Notes under the pieces: generated by a model | The model's database searches: none | Seen by the model: only the letters and a program-made list of their open reading frames with translations | What the model was told of the DNA's origin: nothing | Position numbers and translations under genes: made by a program | In this document: piece by piece, positions 35,276 through 48,129 of the stretch | Layout: every line of letters starts with the position of its first letter | How positions within the stretch are numbered: the first letter of the stretch is position 1 | DNA from: Cacajao melanocephalus | Lineage: Eukaryota; Chordata; Mammalia; Primates; Pitheciidae | Assembly: GCA_963573385.1 (NCBI GenBank) | Contig: CAUYLG010009089.1 | Coordinates: forward strand, 62,001-126,000 | Reading direction: 5' to 3' | Length of the DNA stretch: 64,000 nucleotides

Positions 35276-37784
35276 TTGACGTCAGAAAAGACCTGGTAAA
35301 TAAATCCCAAGATTGGCATTGTGATGCTTTTACATTTTGCATCTTCTCCATAAGTGTTTCACACTAAAAAATGAAAAAAAAATGCAAATATAATCCATTT
35401 TACTAGTCTTAAAGTTTCTAAGAACCGGACATTAATGCAACCATCTTTTGTAACCATGAATAGTAAACAATACTGATAAATCAAATTTTATTTTTTAAAC
35501 TCACTTTAAAAAAATCTAATACCTGATTTTCAATCTGTTTAGTAAGATGGAGGAACCCACCAAATTACTCTTCTTTGAAAGTTGTTCATATGTAAGTGAA
35601 TAAAATATATTTTACTAAAACTCATTTCCAACTACAATTTTTAAGAATACTTGAAGAAGGGATATGTTCAATTCTACATTATCACTTTTTTATTTAACCA
35701 GTTTTAACCAACATTATTTTTTAAGTCCATCAGAACTATTGATTTTCATGAAATGTAGAACTAGCCTCTTTTAGGAGGCAGGCAGGACCTGTATTTCCCA
35801 AAGACACATACATGAAGTGAAAAACAAATCACAACTATTAAATTACATTGAAGACACTGGTTCCTAAAATTTTAAGAAAAGTAATATTTTTGGGGAAGCA
35901 GGCTTCAGTTGTGAAAATATTACAGTTATATGCAGGTAGCATTATAGAATCTGGATAATCAACAATAAGAAAAGCATAAAGATACTCTTGAAAATCTATT
36001 TTTTTGTAAGACTCACTTGGACTATGGTTTAAACTCTGTGATTTTATAAGATTAGAAAAGATAAGCACCTAAAATGTGAAAAAATAATTACATCATAAAA
36101 CCGTAAGAACTGTGATGAGCATACAAAGACCTGGCCATGAATTCAATGGTTTTTTTTCTTTTTCAGCACAACAGCAACAAAAATTACTTCAGAAATTTGT
36201 TTCAAAAACAGTTTTTCTAATCCTATAGAAGCAGACTCTCAGGTTACTTTTCTCATCTTCAAAAAGGAATTTAACCCTGCATGGAAGATTAAGGTATGGA
36301 GGGAGCTCCCAATCAACTAGCAATTTCTAAGTTAGTTTAATTAAATAAACTGACTGAAGTTCCATATGTGTATGTGATTTCTATTTAGAAAAAGAAGAGT
36401 TTTATATATATATATATATATAAATATATATATATATATGTGTGTGTGTGTATTTATATAGAAGTCATTATATTATGATGTTAAATAACTACTAAAAATA
36501 AAAAAGATAACACACATATTAAAATGTTCCATGGACCGTGTGTTAAGATGATTGCATTCCTAAAGTGCAGAAAAATCCCATTATTTCAGTGTCTTGCTGT
36601 GTTTCACTGAATCATCAGCATTAATCATAGATGACATATTCCTAATGCATTAGTACTGTCCTTCATGGTGTGAGAACATCAACTAAGGAAATGGCTTTTT
36701 CTTTATTGTAAAAAAGTCTACAGTTGCAATAAAGAAACCTGAAAATACATGTTTTTCATCTTTATCTCTGGCTCTTTTTCTAGCTCCTACTGACATCCTC
36801 TAAAATGCTATGCATATATGTGTGAACAATAATTGCTATTCCATTTACAATAAAAATTACCCAAAATTTAAACTGAATAAGCTGTGGGACTTTGATGCAG
36901 CTTAAATATTTAAAAGTAGAATAAAATGATCTTTCAGTTTCCCATTTTCTTAAAAAATTTTTCTCAAAACAGCTTATTAGGCTATGCCATATTTACCCCT
37001 CCTACCAAATCTGCAAGTGTTCAGAAAACGTCAAACTGCTACCTAAGATCAGGGTTTATATTTCTGATTCTTAATGACTGATCTATGTGTACATAGAAGA
37101 CAGATGAAAATCCAGTTTCAAGGTTAGGAAATTAGTTGTGCCTGGAGAAAAACACTGTAAGTTCAATTTGATACTTAAAGATCTTTGTTTGTTTGTTTTA
37201 ATGTCAAGTTGACTATTATTTAGGTCTATTATAAGATTAATTAACCACTATTACTTGGGAAAAGTAAAATCATTATTGGACATTATTTATTATTTTCTAG
37301 ATTTTCATGAGGATTTTCCATAATACCAGTAGTGCACAAGTTTTTCAACTTGGGTTTATTTTGCTTCCTTTTCTGGAATAAAAGAAAAGCTTTCTGGTTT
37401 GTGATGGTGCACTCTACTTCCTGGCAATATCTACTGAAAAGCTATGATACCATCATAGTTCAATAACTTACTCATATATTGAAGCTACAGCAATCTTACA
37501 CTGGAGTTGTGAATATCTTTCCATTAACATTCCACATCAGCACATCCAAGCTGTACCCCATGGAATACTGATATTTGAATATTTATAGGAACCCCCCCTA
37601 AAAAGACTATTCTGAGTCAAATAAGGGAAACAATGAGTCAAAGTTAAGTAGGTCTTGCTGTTATTGTTTTTATTGCTAAATTTCTAAGAATTTTTAAAAT
37701 GAGGCTTGGAAAATATTTTTAATAAGAGCAGGCCTTGCTTAGGAGCAAGTAGCATCTTCGAGATACTTCAGAAAACATAGCCAT
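35276..37784. other. Unassigned AT-rich DNA, about 2.5 kb
   Basis: No gene or interspersed repeat recognised. The TA/TG microsatellite at 36,402-36,454 is listed separately. Confidence 0.45.
36402..36454. repeat. (TA)n then (TG)n microsatellite
   Basis: Two TA runs separated by a single extra A, then about six TG units. The alternation is near perfect. Confidence 0.92.
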
Positions 37785-38790
37785 CTGTGCACCACAAAAT
37801 CTCCACTGAATGTCTCATAGACATGTGAAAACCTTGTCTAAAACTGAACTCTTGATATCCCCCAACCAAAATCTATTCATGTTTAAACCTCCCCCTTTCT
37901 TTGGATTCCAATAATGTCTTTTCAGTTTCTCAGGTCAACAATTTTAGAGACACCCTTGTCTGTCTCTTTTTCTGTCTTTCTCTATGTATACACACACATG
38001 CATATGCATGCACGTACACATACATCCCAGTCTGTCATGAATTTCTGTCAGCTCTGTCTTTATAATATATATATAATTTAATTACCTCCTATCACTTGAA
38101 CTGCTACCACCTTAGTCCAAGCCTATTGGACTCTGGCTTAGATTATTGTATAAGTCCCCTAACTGCTTGCCCTGATTCTACTCTTGCCCCCTCTAATCTC
38201 TACATAGCATCTTCTTTTAAAAACAAGGTTCAGATTATATCACATTTCTATAAAAATATCTTCCAATACTTTCCCATTCAACTCCAGGTAAAGATGTCAC
38301 GTTCTCACTATGACAGCTACGGCACCCTCCTCTCTGATCAGTCTTCCTCTCCCAACCCTGCTGCTCTCTCCTCCCTGTTTTGAGAACACACCACTGTGCT
38401 CCTGCTCAGGTGCCTGCATTTGTCCAGACCTCTCCCTTTCCCATGATGCTTGCTTCTCTTCTCTCGTTTCTTTTAGGTCTCTGCTCAAATGTCACCTTAT
38501 CTGAGAGGCTATTCCTGACCCCTATAAATTGAAAAGTTTTTGTTTCATCACTTCCCTGCCCCTTTTCCTAAAATATAGCAAGTTTTAGCACTTAATTTTA
38601 CAAATGTATCTTTTTTTCTCTTTTTATCACATAATTGAGATAAGAAAGTTTATCTTTTTACTAGTTTATTTTATGTTCCTCTGTTAGAATATTAGTTCCA
38701 AGAGAACATAGATTCATTTGCTTTTGTTTTGCATAGTTATCTTCAGTACCTAGAGAAATGTTCTGCATGTGGGTGTCCAATCAAGAATGA
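37785..38790 (+). mobile_element. L2 LINE, about 1 kb of the 3' part
   Basis: Longest L2 of the window. In order: 'ttgtctaaaactgaactctt' (about 37,834), 'ttagagacacccttgtctgt', 'tgctaccaccttagtccaag' (about 38,102), 'actttcccattcaactccag', 'ggtctctgctcaaatgtcac' (about 38,477), 'gagaggctattcctgacccc', and the tail region 'agtacctagagaaatgttct'. A microsatellite-like 'acacacacatgcatatgcatgca' stretch interrupts it near 37,990-38,013. Open frames 38,096-38,504 are remnants in a CT-rich ORF2 end, not genes. Confidence 0.82.
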
Positions 38791-40250
38791 CTGAAATAAC
38801 CAATGTGAATACAACATTTAATGTTTTTTTCTAAGACGCCTTTAATTCTGTTTACATTAGTATCCTCAAGGAAAATTCGTAGTAGACATCACCTGAGTCA
38901 TTGGTCAAATGATCATCTCCCTCCACCAGGGCAAGAGATCCTAAGTGCAGAGATACATGTTATCATGTTTATGTATATATAGTCAGTGCCCATAACTGAT
39001 CCTGGCACATTTGTTAAGTGCTGAGTAAATAGCTCTGATGTATTTTCATTACCACTCTAGAATCACAAATGAAACACATAGAAACATATTATTTCTGGCA
39101 TAAGAAGCCATAAGGAAATCTCTTAGAGACACTGAAGTTTATATAGGAAAATACAATAATTTAGTTTTAGAAAGGTGAAAAGGTTCCTGAATTATTAGCA
39201 AAGACACATTAATCAGGGTCTTAGATAGTTGCAGCAGAGATGGAAACAAATGGTGATCAAATCAGCAGATGTTAGTCCTGATGTTAATGAACAAAACATA
39301 GCAAAGTGAAATTGCAGAAACAGATGGCAACCAGAGCCAAGAAGCCAACAAGCTGAAGGAAGCACGGGATGATGGCAGGTCCATCAAAATAGTTCAGGGA
39401 GAAGGAAGAAAGGGTAACTGGCTAGCACCATGGATAGCACTATATGAAGCAATATTTTTCGACATATTCAACACAACACAAATAAATGTTTTGATGTGGT
39501 AGGGTTTCTTTTGCTTGCTTGTTTATTTGTTTACCCTCCCCCCGCCCCAGACAGACAATTTATACCTAAAGACTTCCACCCTGGGATAAAACATAATTGC
39601 TTTTAAGGATCTGGATGTATCACAATGGATCTGACCCCCACAGATTGCTTGAGAAATGCTTATCAGATGACTGTCACCAGTTTTCATCAGTTTTTCAATT
39701 CTTATGGCACTAAAGGTAATTTAAAAAGTATCTTTTAATAATCGGTTATTTCCCTGAAGATATACTTTTCAAAAGAGCTGTCTAGGCTCCAGAGAATTAA
39801 TGGGCTTTGAAATAATCAAGTAATTTATTGTTGTCTCTGTTTGGGATGTACTGTTATTTGTAAATTTTACTTTATTAAACTGTAAAAAGTTACAATTTTG
39901 ATTTGTAATTATTAAAAGCTCAAATTCACAAATATAATTTTAAGTGGATTTTTATACCTTTCATCTTCCCCTCCCACATGCAAAACAATTATCCATGAGT
40001 TTTCACTTTTCTGAAAGACTATAGACAATTCTATGTTGATCATAAAGAAGAATAATGTACATTTCATTTCCTACATTATAACGTGTTTTCTATACCTCAT
40101 AAACACTGTACTATTCTTGGTGAATTTCATAGTGACTATTTCCTAAATCCCTTGACGGGGATAATTAACTGATTGATGAAATGCTACAGCAATTCTTTTA
40201 ATAAATAAAGCTTTCATGGTCTGTGCCATAGAGCCATGCATATATGTTTC
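38791..40250. other. Unassigned DNA
   Basis: About 1.46 kb. A block near 38,985-39,045 ('gatcctggcacatttgttaa') faintly recalls an L2/MIR tail but is not called. Confidence 0.4.
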
Positions 40251-40287
40251 TGTATGTGTGTATATATGTGTGTGTGTATATATATAC

Positions 40288-40336
<49 letters not shown>

Positions 40337-40337
40337 A
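40251..40337. repeat. Compound (TG)/(TA)/(CA)/(TA) microsatellite with inverted symmetry
   Basis: TG-rich, then TA, then about ten CA units (40,302-40,321), then TA again. The TG part (about 40,267-40,277) and the CA part are inverse-complementary around the TA core, so the tract can fold on itself. Both open frames across it (40,198-40,464 minus; 40,244-40,441 plus) are repeat translations. Confidence 0.93.
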
Positions 40338-41494
40338 TTGTTGGTTTAATGCTTAGAAATGCATTAATTAGGTCCATAGATTTAGTAATATTTTTAATTA
40401 ATAAATATGTTTTAGTCTTAAACTGCTTGGTAAAGGGGTAAGCAAGCCTTCTGATTTCTTCCACATTATTGTTATCATTTATGAGGATTTAAGTAGGTTC
40501 TCTAGTATGGTATCTTTTGTAGGAGTTAATTAGAGACCTCACTGAACTTATTGTTTTTAATCCTTTTGAATGTCATCCTGAAGCTATCTCACTGAGAACT
40601 TCTAACTATAAATTCTTGCCAAGTTATCTGTATTACTCATTCCAAGCACAAGCCAGATTTATTATAAGATTAATAAATTATCCCTAAAAGAGTTCTGTCT
40701 CACCGTTTCTTCAAATATTTTCGTCAACTTTTTGTTTGGAAATAACTTTCCAAAATCATATGAGCTGTGGTGCTCATAAAACAGTATGAGTCAAAACTCA
40801 GAACACACAAACAAGAAAAAATCAGATTGAATCTATGTCCACATTTTATGATTCGTGGTCTCACTTTGAGTAGGGCTGGCAGACACACAGCCTGAGTGCT
40901 GCCACTGCCTACTCCAAACATGGCAGACATGGTTAGTCAGTTACTGACCTCTTTTGGTCTTACAATCCTTTACACAGAACCACAGACAGCAACTATAGAT
41001 TTACTGAGTTTTCATACAAGGTGAATTCTGCTTGCTCTTCCTGAATTGGAACCCTGAATTAGAGTTTAGTGGCACAGGCCTATATAGTTAAGAAAGGGCA
41101 TGATTTTTAACAATTTTAAACACTTTAGAATGGGTGGCTATCAAAACTCTTTTTTATGTTTACTCAACATTTTTTCCTAATTAAATGGTCAGTTATATAT
41201 CTATGTCCAATTACATATTAACAGTTTTATTTACTGACTGCCTCAAAGTTACTTGACTTTGAAGGATAATTGTCCTTGAGGGAGGACTTGACCATAAGGT
41301 CTAAAAAAATGGCCATGTCCAGCACTGCATCAATGTGGGGCTCTGGGGTGGCTCATGCATACACCTGGGCACAGGGCTGACTATGCATAGGCCTCTGGGG
41401 TTTCTGACTTAGAAATGGGGGAGCAATAACATCCATTAGCTACAAATAATATTATAATCAGAAAAAAATGGTTTAAATCAATGCTAACTTATTA
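40338..41494. other. Unassigned DNA
   Basis: About 1.15 kb with no gene or repeat recognised. A small GC-richer patch at 41,310-41,420 contains repeated 'ggctctggggt/gcctctggggt' wording. Confidence 0.45.
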
Positions 41495-41645
41495 GGAGCC
41501 ATGTGATCTTAATTATGTTATTCCTGAAATTTCAGTTTTTCACAAATAGCACTAAGAGAATAAAACATACTCCATAAAACTATCATGAGGGTTGATAAAG
41601 GTAATTTAAGTAAAATCAGCCGAACATCTAGTACAACTGAATCTA
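41495..41645 (+). mobile_element. MIR SINE
   Basis: Sense MIR core and tail: 'gagccatgtgatcttaatta', 'tgaaatttcagtttttcaca', 'actatcatgagggttgataa', then 'tcagccgaacatctagtaca'. Diverged but in the right order. Confidence 0.6.
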
Positions 41646-42742
41646 AATTTAAGTGAAAAGAAACAGTACTAAGGTATCCCTATTTATACTAATGCACCTC
41701 TTTAACCCTGCAATTGAAAACCTCGTTTTGCATCTTTCACAGAAAACAAACTTCTCGAGAATTGTTATATATCCAATATGTGCTTTAAAATATAACTTTG
41801 AGATAAAATTTGTATACTATGTAAAATTTACGCATGCAAAGTGCATAATTCAATGATTTTTAAGAATACCGAATTGTGTAACAATCACCACCAAATACTT
41901 AATATATTCTTGAATTTATTTTTCAATATCACCAAAGGATGTCTCTTCCATAAGAAAACAATCTGATAAAATCAATGTAAAATTTCCATAACTGAAATGG
42001 TAATGACATTTTTTAAAATGTTTGAATTCAGTTGGATTGTTGCTAGATTAAGAAGAATACCGGGGAACAATACCAATTGAAATGTATAGCTCTTGATTAG
42101 TTCCTGGGTCTGAAACAGAAAAATTATGGACTTCCAGTTTCTAGTCTGACATGCAAAGATTTTTACTCCAATTTGCAGAGTACCATTGTAAGTTGGTTTT
42201 GTCCTCAAGAGACTATCAAATCATCAGCTACCAGTCACATAAACCCATAAATTAGAAATTGTGTAACTTTTATTTCATTTCCTGAGTAATTGTGTAATTA
42301 TATGTAATTTGAGATTTATAGGAACTTCAGGAAGTAAAATTAGTAGCATGTGAAATTTAAAATGAACTATATAAACACATTTTGCTAAGTTAACAATTAG
42401 ATTTTATGCTATTCCTTATTAAAAATCTAAGCCCCTGAGTTAATCTCCTAGTTATTTAAATATTCCTTGCATTCTATAGTATATTCCAAACATAATCAAA
42501 AGGCTTGTTATAGTCCTATTATGAATTTTGTTATGTAATTAGGCATTACATATGTATACATATAATGTATATTATACATTATTTAGCTAATGATTATGCA
42601 ATACATTATATAGCTAATAATTACAAATACACCAAAAAACCTGCAAGGCCATTATAAACACCTATTTTTCTACTTTAAATTATTTCTTAACCACAGGATA
42701 AAAAATAATTATAGCAATTTGAATAGAACATATTGTTAAAGT
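41646..42742. other. Unassigned AT-rich DNA
   Basis: About 1.1 kb. A 27 bp imperfect tandem pair starts at 42,574 and 42,601 ('atacattatttagctaatga' and 'atacattatatagctaataa'). Confidence 0.45.
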
Positions 42743-43621
42743 AAGGTTCATAAGAAAGTGGGCAAAGGATATGAACAGATACTTTTCAAAAGAAGACATT
42801 TATGCAGTCAACAGACATATGAAACAAAGCTCATCATCACTGGTCATTAGAGAAATGCAAATCAGAACCACAATGAGATACCATCTTAAGCCAGTTAGAA
42901 TGGCGATCATTAAAAAATCAGGACACAACAGATGCGGGAGAGGATGTGGAGAAATAGGAACACTTTTAAACCGTTGATGGTAGTGTAAATTAATTCAACC
43001 ATTGTGGAAGATAGTGTGGCAATTCCTCAAGAATCTAGAAATGGAAATATCATTTGACCCAGCAATTCCATTACTGGGCATATACTCAAAGGATTATAAA
43101 TCATTCTATTATAAACACACATGCACACGTATGTTTATTGTGGCACTGTTCACAATAGCAAAGACTTGGAACTAACCCAAATGTCCATTGATGATAGACT
43201 GGATAAAGAAAATGTGGCACATATACACCATGGAATACTATGTGGCCATAAAAAAAGATGAATTCATGTCCTTTACAGGAACATGGATGAAACTGGAAAC
43301 CCTCATTCTCAGCAAACTGACAGAAAAGAAAACCAAATACCGCATGCTCTCACTCATAAGTGGGTGTTGAACAATGAGAACACATGGACACAGGGAGGGA
43401 ACATCACATACTGGGGCCTAGGGGGTGGAGTCTAGGGGAGGAATAGCAGGGGGTGGGGAGATTGGGGAGGGATAACATTAGGAGAAATACCTAATGTAGA
43501 CGACGGGGTGAAGGATGTAGCAAACCACTACCATGGCACGTGTATACCTATGTAACAAACCTGCACAATCCGTACATGTACCCCAGAACTTAAAGTATAA
43601 TAAATTTTAAAAGGATCATAA
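42743..43621 (+). mobile_element. 5'-truncated L1PA-like LINE with target-site duplications
   Basis: Body 42,754-43,610 (about 857 bp): end of ORF2 ('ggatatgaacagatactttt', 'gagataccatcttaagccag', 'gaggatgtggagaaatagga', 'cagcaattccattactgggc') and 3' UTR ('gagggataacattaggagaa', 'cttaaagtataataaa'). AAGGTTCATAA (42,743-42,753) and AAGGATCATAA (43,611-43,621) form an 11 bp target-site duplication with one change. The frames 42,771-42,977 and 43,188-43,370 are broken ORF2p C-terminal fragments, the latter carrying the family motif around KKMWHIYTMEYYVAIKKDEF. The element is dead. Confidence 0.95.
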
Positions 43622-44302
43622 TGTCTGTTATCAATCATCATGTGTAAATGGTCATAAAAGTATCTGAAGAGCAGTAAATTTTCTAAAATTCATTGAAAGC
43701 CTCATTTGGTTTTTGCTTTCCATCACCCTTTGAAAGAGTTATATTTGCATACGTATGTTTTATGTGTGTGCCACTCAAAATAAGATGGATATGTGAGGAA
43801 TTTCTCTATATAGCATAGCCCTAAACCCAAAAGGTCATTTTAAGGAAAAGATAAAAATTCTCAGTTACCACAAAATCAGAAGTATGCAAGTAATGCAATT
43901 CAGGAAAAGGGAAATAATTGTTTTTCAGCTTTGATGAAACAGGAGTGTGGTCGTGAGTCAAATATTCTGCTTAGGGCTGAGCTAACTCGTGTTTATTTTA
44001 TAACCTACACTATGTCAACTTCTAATACTTAATTGAATTCAACTTAACAAGTACAAATCAGAGTAATATAAAAATTACTAAAACTCATTTTTAACTTCAA
44101 GACAGATCAGAATCTAATGAAGGATAACATGAGCCAACACATAATTGTAATGGAAGGCTGAGTACTAAATAAAACTAAAGCTACTGTGCCACAGAAGAGC
44201 AGAGAAGAGCAACCCTATTAGTCTCAAAATTAGGGAATTCTGCATAGAAGGGCTGGCATTTGAGTTGGGCCTTGAAGTGTGAAAGAGACTTTGAAAACTG
44301 CA
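43622..44302. other. Unassigned DNA
   Basis: About 680 bp without a recognised feature. Confidence 0.45.
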
Positions 44303-44690
44303 TCCAAAAATTAAAACAATTGAACTCATGACACAGAGAGCAGAATAATGGTTACTTGAAGCTGGGAAGCATAGTGGGGGCCTGGGGAGGTAGAGATAGT
44401 GACAGCATACAAAAAATAGAAAAAAAATGTAGAAGACCTACTATTTGATAGTACAACAGGGTGATATAGTCAATAATAACTTAATTGTACATTTTAAAAT
44501 AACTTAAAGAGTATAATTGAATCGTTCGCAACTCAAAGGACAAATGCTTGAAGGGATAGATACCCCATTCTCCATGATATATTTATTTCACATTTCATGC
44601 CTGTATCGAAACATCTCATATACCCCATAAATGTATACACATACTATGTACGCATAAGATTTAAAATTAAAAATAAATAAAACCATATAT
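44303..44690 (+). mobile_element. L1M (L1MA/MB-like) 3' UTR
   Basis: Sense L1M 3' end: 'gaataatggttacttgaagc', 'acctactatttgatagtaca', 'acagggtgatatagtcaata', 'ataactt(a)aagagtataattg' near 44,501-44,520, 'tagataccccattctccatg', 'cataccccataaatgtatac' type wording and an A-rich end near 44,690. Confidence 0.85.
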
Positions 44691-45439
44691 TAAAATAAGA
44701 AAAGGAAAGTTTTAATGTTTTGAATAGGTATAAATTGCCGGGTATGTGAAAATTGAGAGTGGAAAAGTAGTTTGAGGCAGATTATGGAATACCTTGATTT
44801 TGGAGCTCTGTAGATTGTGTTGAGCATTGTGCTGATGGAGGAACTTTCTGAGGAGGGTCATGACTAATTCCCTTGTTTTTGGAATCAGACTCTAGTAGCA
44901 AAATGGATGACTTACAGACTGGAGGCAAGGACACTGGTTTGGGGGCTGGTAGAGTAATTCAGGTGAAAAATGATGAGGAGAAAAAGAGAAGTCATCATGG
45001 AAACATCTAAGAGATGTGGCTGATAAACTTGGATTAGATTTTGGGGATGAATAAAGAAAAAAATGAGATCAAATATAACTTGGGCTTTTGGTCTGGTTGA
45101 AATCTTGTCCCTGAAGTGGAACATAGAGAAAGATCTGAGAATAAAGAACTGAGTGTTAGGAATTCACATAGGAGCTCCCTCACAAATTTAGTTTTTAAGT
45201 AGGTTAGGAATTGGTGGTCAGTAAATAAAAAGCACTCCTGATACTTCAAGAGATCTTATTTAGGTTTTCATTGCTTTTCTTTCCAAACTTATAAATGACA
45301 TCAAGGAAGCTGGTTTACAAAATTACGATCGCATGGAACAATTTTCTCTACCTCCCAAACATAGAGAGGGAGCAACAGAAACCAATGGAATCTACCAGCA
45401 CCCTAATTATAAAACAAGAGTAGGAAGGGTGTTCTCTGA
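44691..45439. other. Unassigned DNA
   Basis: About 750 bp. The overlapping minus-strand frames 44,912-45,249 have no recognisable similarity. Confidence 0.45.
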
Positions 45440-45815
45440 TGCCTGGCACATTCCTGCCTCGAGGCATTTGCACCTGCTGTTCCCTCCGCTGAGGGCACCA
45501 CTCTCTCACTTTATTTAAATGCCCTCTGATGAGAAGGGCTTCTGCAGCCAGCTGAATTAGCAGTGCTCTCTTAGCTGGGCACTCATTTACTAGGCTTCAC
45601 GGCACTTCCTAGCAGTTTTCACCACTAGTGTTGATACTATACACTACTCAACATGTGTGCCTTTATTGTTTATTGTCTGTCTTTCCCCAGTAGAAAACAA
45701 AATGTTCCATGAAAGCAGGGCCTTTGTTTTGCTTACAAACAATGCTACACCATCTGCTTCTAGAACAGTGCCCACTATGCACTGTCTTAAATAAAAATTA
45801 AATGAATGGATGCTG
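45440..45815 (+). mobile_element. L2 LINE 3' end
   Basis: 'gaggcatttgcacctgctgt' (L2: agggcctttgcacatgctgt), 'tccctccgctgagggcacca', 'tttattgtttattgtctgtc', 'tccatgaaagcagggccttt', 'ctagaacagtgcccactatg' and a tail 'aattaaatgaatggatg'. The order matches the L2 3' end well. Confidence 0.85.
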
Positions 45816-46004
45816 ATTTTATTTTGGACTTGGAGCTATCAGATATATTAGTTTCAAGAGTCTTCAAGTTGGTTGGTTACTCCATGTATAACTCTCAATC
45901 ACAAGACAACTAGGTCCTTTCTTATTTGCTACATTTAAATAGAATTACTAATGCTAGGCTCATGGAGATGGCTGATTTTATAGATTTTTGGCATTATAGC
46001 TGTC

Positions 46005-46172
46005 ATTTTAGAATTTAAGCATGTATCAGAATCCTTTCTTAAAGCAGATTGCTGGAACCCAGGTCTAGAGATTCTGATTCAGTAGATCTGGGATGGGTCC
46101 AAAAATTTACTTCTAACAAGGTCCCAAGTGATATAGGTATTGCTGGTCTGGGGACCACACTGAAAACCACTG
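46005..46172 (+). mobile_element. MER5-type hAT-Charlie non-autonomous element, near complete
   Basis: 'gtatcagaatcctttcttaa', 'agcagattgctggaacccag', 'agattctgattcagtagatc', 'tgggatgggtccaaaaattt', 'ggtctggggaccacactgaa', ending AACCACTG at 46,172. This is the sense layout of MER5A-type elements; the left terminal CAGTGG is decayed. Confidence 0.88.
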
Positions 46173-46349
46173 CATTACAACTATAACATAATTGCAGCAT
46201 AAACATGAGAGAAGTCTACAGAGTTAGGGAGTTTAGAAGTTGCAGTATTTTGTTGGTAAAATAGTAGGCCCCTAATGGAAGAGATCACTGTTCATCTGTC
46301 CTCAAGGCTTGCAGTTTTTCAGCCCATTTTTTGAAAATTTCTTTCTTAT

Positions 46350-46592
46350 CTTCATATTTTACATTTTTTACATTAATTTAATTGTATTTAAGGTACACAA
46401 CATGATGTTATGGGATACCTATAGATAGCAAAATAGTTACTAGAGTGAAGCAAAATATCTATTATCACACTGCTTTTTTATGTGTGCCCAGAGTACCTAA
46501 AATTTACTCATTTAGCAAAAATCCTGAATATAATCTTTTAACTGGGTTAGGATATCATATTCTATTTCATTTCATTGCAATATACTTCTCAA
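46350..46592 (-). mobile_element. Antisense L1M 3' end
   Basis: 'attgtatttaaggtacacaa', 'catgatgttatgggatacct', 'agcaaaatagttactagagt', 'atctattatcacactg', 'cctaaaatttactcatttag' and 'caaaaatcctgaatataatc' follow the antisense L1MB/MC 3' UTR (tatttaaggtgtacaacatgatgtt ... cttagcaaatttcaagtata). Confidence 0.68.
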
Positions 46593-47169
46593 AAAAAACC
46601 CCTAAATTCACCTTAAAATAGCATTGATGCTGTAATGGAAAAATGAAAGCTATCCTTAGAAGGAGAATGTACCGTAGGACTTCTGCTCACTCTCAAGACA
46701 ACACTGAAGAACACTGGAACATTTCTTGGTATAATTATGCAGTATAAGGCCCTGACAATTTTCTCTTTAAATGCTATGTCTTGGGCTCTTTTTGATTTAT
46801 GACCTAAGAACATAAAAATGTTAATGGTTAAAAATAATATAAATAGAAGGATCATGTTATTTATCTCACAAACCAGAACACTTTGGGAGAAAATGGGGTG
46901 CTATTAATTTCAGTGGGTTGTTATAAAATAGGACTATACAAAGGGGTGTGATTATCCTAGATAGGTTAGAAAATTGTATTAGGTTAAAATCAGTTCTTGA
47001 AAGATTATTGTTTATTAGTTGGTTTTTGTTTTGTGATTCTGAAGTATATCTGAAACTTATTTAGTTTCTGTACAAGACCTTCAGATTGCATTCCTGTCTA
47101 CCCTCACACACTGAAAATCTTCACATCTGCACATAGGTTGGAGGCTCCCAGTTGGTATGTGCATATGAC
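46593..47169. other. Unassigned DNA
   Basis: About 575 bp. The minus frame 46,613-46,855 is unrecognised. Confidence 0.45.
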
Positions 47170-47375
47170 CATGATGTAATAGGAAGAACTTTGTAGGTGG
47201 TCAAAATGTAGTTTGCATGCCAGCTCAGCTGTGTGGCTTCGGATCACTCTGCACCTTTGTTTCCCTAGGAGTGAGTGGTGAAGAGCAATACCTATCCCAT
47301 AAAATTACACACACAGCTCAAAACACCTAAAGTGTCTGGTCTACAGTATGTGCTTATTAAATACCCACTTTTTTC
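47170..47375 (+). mobile_element. MIR SINE
   Basis: Sense MIR: 'gtttgcatgccagctcagct', 'gtgtggcttcggatcactct', 'gcacctttgtttccctagga', 'acacctaaagtgtctggtct', 'acagtatgtgcttattaaat'. Confidence 0.78.
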
Positions 47376-48129
47376 TTTTCCAAAATACTTTCTAAAATGT
47401 CTATAAGCCAAAAAATTTAACCCTAGTATTCTAAGAGGTTCACCTAATTTATTAACTTTAAATGATTTCAGACCATGCTTTTCAGAATCTCCAAGTAAAA
47501 AACAAATGCTGAGACTAGGGAGAGGCAGGTTGTAGGATAATTTATTTAGAAGGCAATCAATGAGAAAATCTCAACCTTATTATCTAAGTAGTCACAGTAT
47601 TCATTTTATAATTTGACATTAAAGAAGAATGTGCATTTTAAAATCTTCCTCAAAGATGATATAGATTTATAAGTGATGAGAAACACTGAAATAAATTGAT
47701 TAAATAATGAGTTGAATTTCTGGATGAGAGTCAAAATAAAATGGAAAAAATCAAGCAATGTGTAGAGACTGGTTAAAGACCAGAGGGCTATGGTGTGGCA
47801 GGCTGGGTCACCCATAGTGTCACTGAGCATCAGCTGTTTCTGCTTTTCATAGCTTCTTTATTCCATTCTCCTCTTACCAAACAGAGTCTGCAAAAGCAGC
47901 AAACTCTTTTGCAAAGTAGCTCTTCCTGGTGGAAGCATCTGCCTGCTGGAGATAGGGGTGAGGGGCTAGGAGGACAGAAGAATCCATGAGTGGGTGGCTG
48001 CTTTGGAAATGGGACAGTCTTTATTCTCATTTCAGGAGCTTTGACCTGAATTCTACATTTTTCAGCTTCCATTAGAATTCGGTGCCGTGCACTTAACTTT
48101 TCTTCATGCATTATCCTCAGTGACTTTTA
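47376..48129. other. Unassigned DNA
   Basis: About 750 bp. The frames at 47,606-47,830 and 47,830-48,111 (both minus) show no known similarity. Confidence 0.45.

Noticed and set aside
40198..40464. Open frames across alternating His/Thr/Ile/Tyr/Val codons
   Set aside because: These are translations of the TG/TA/CA microsatellite on both strands.
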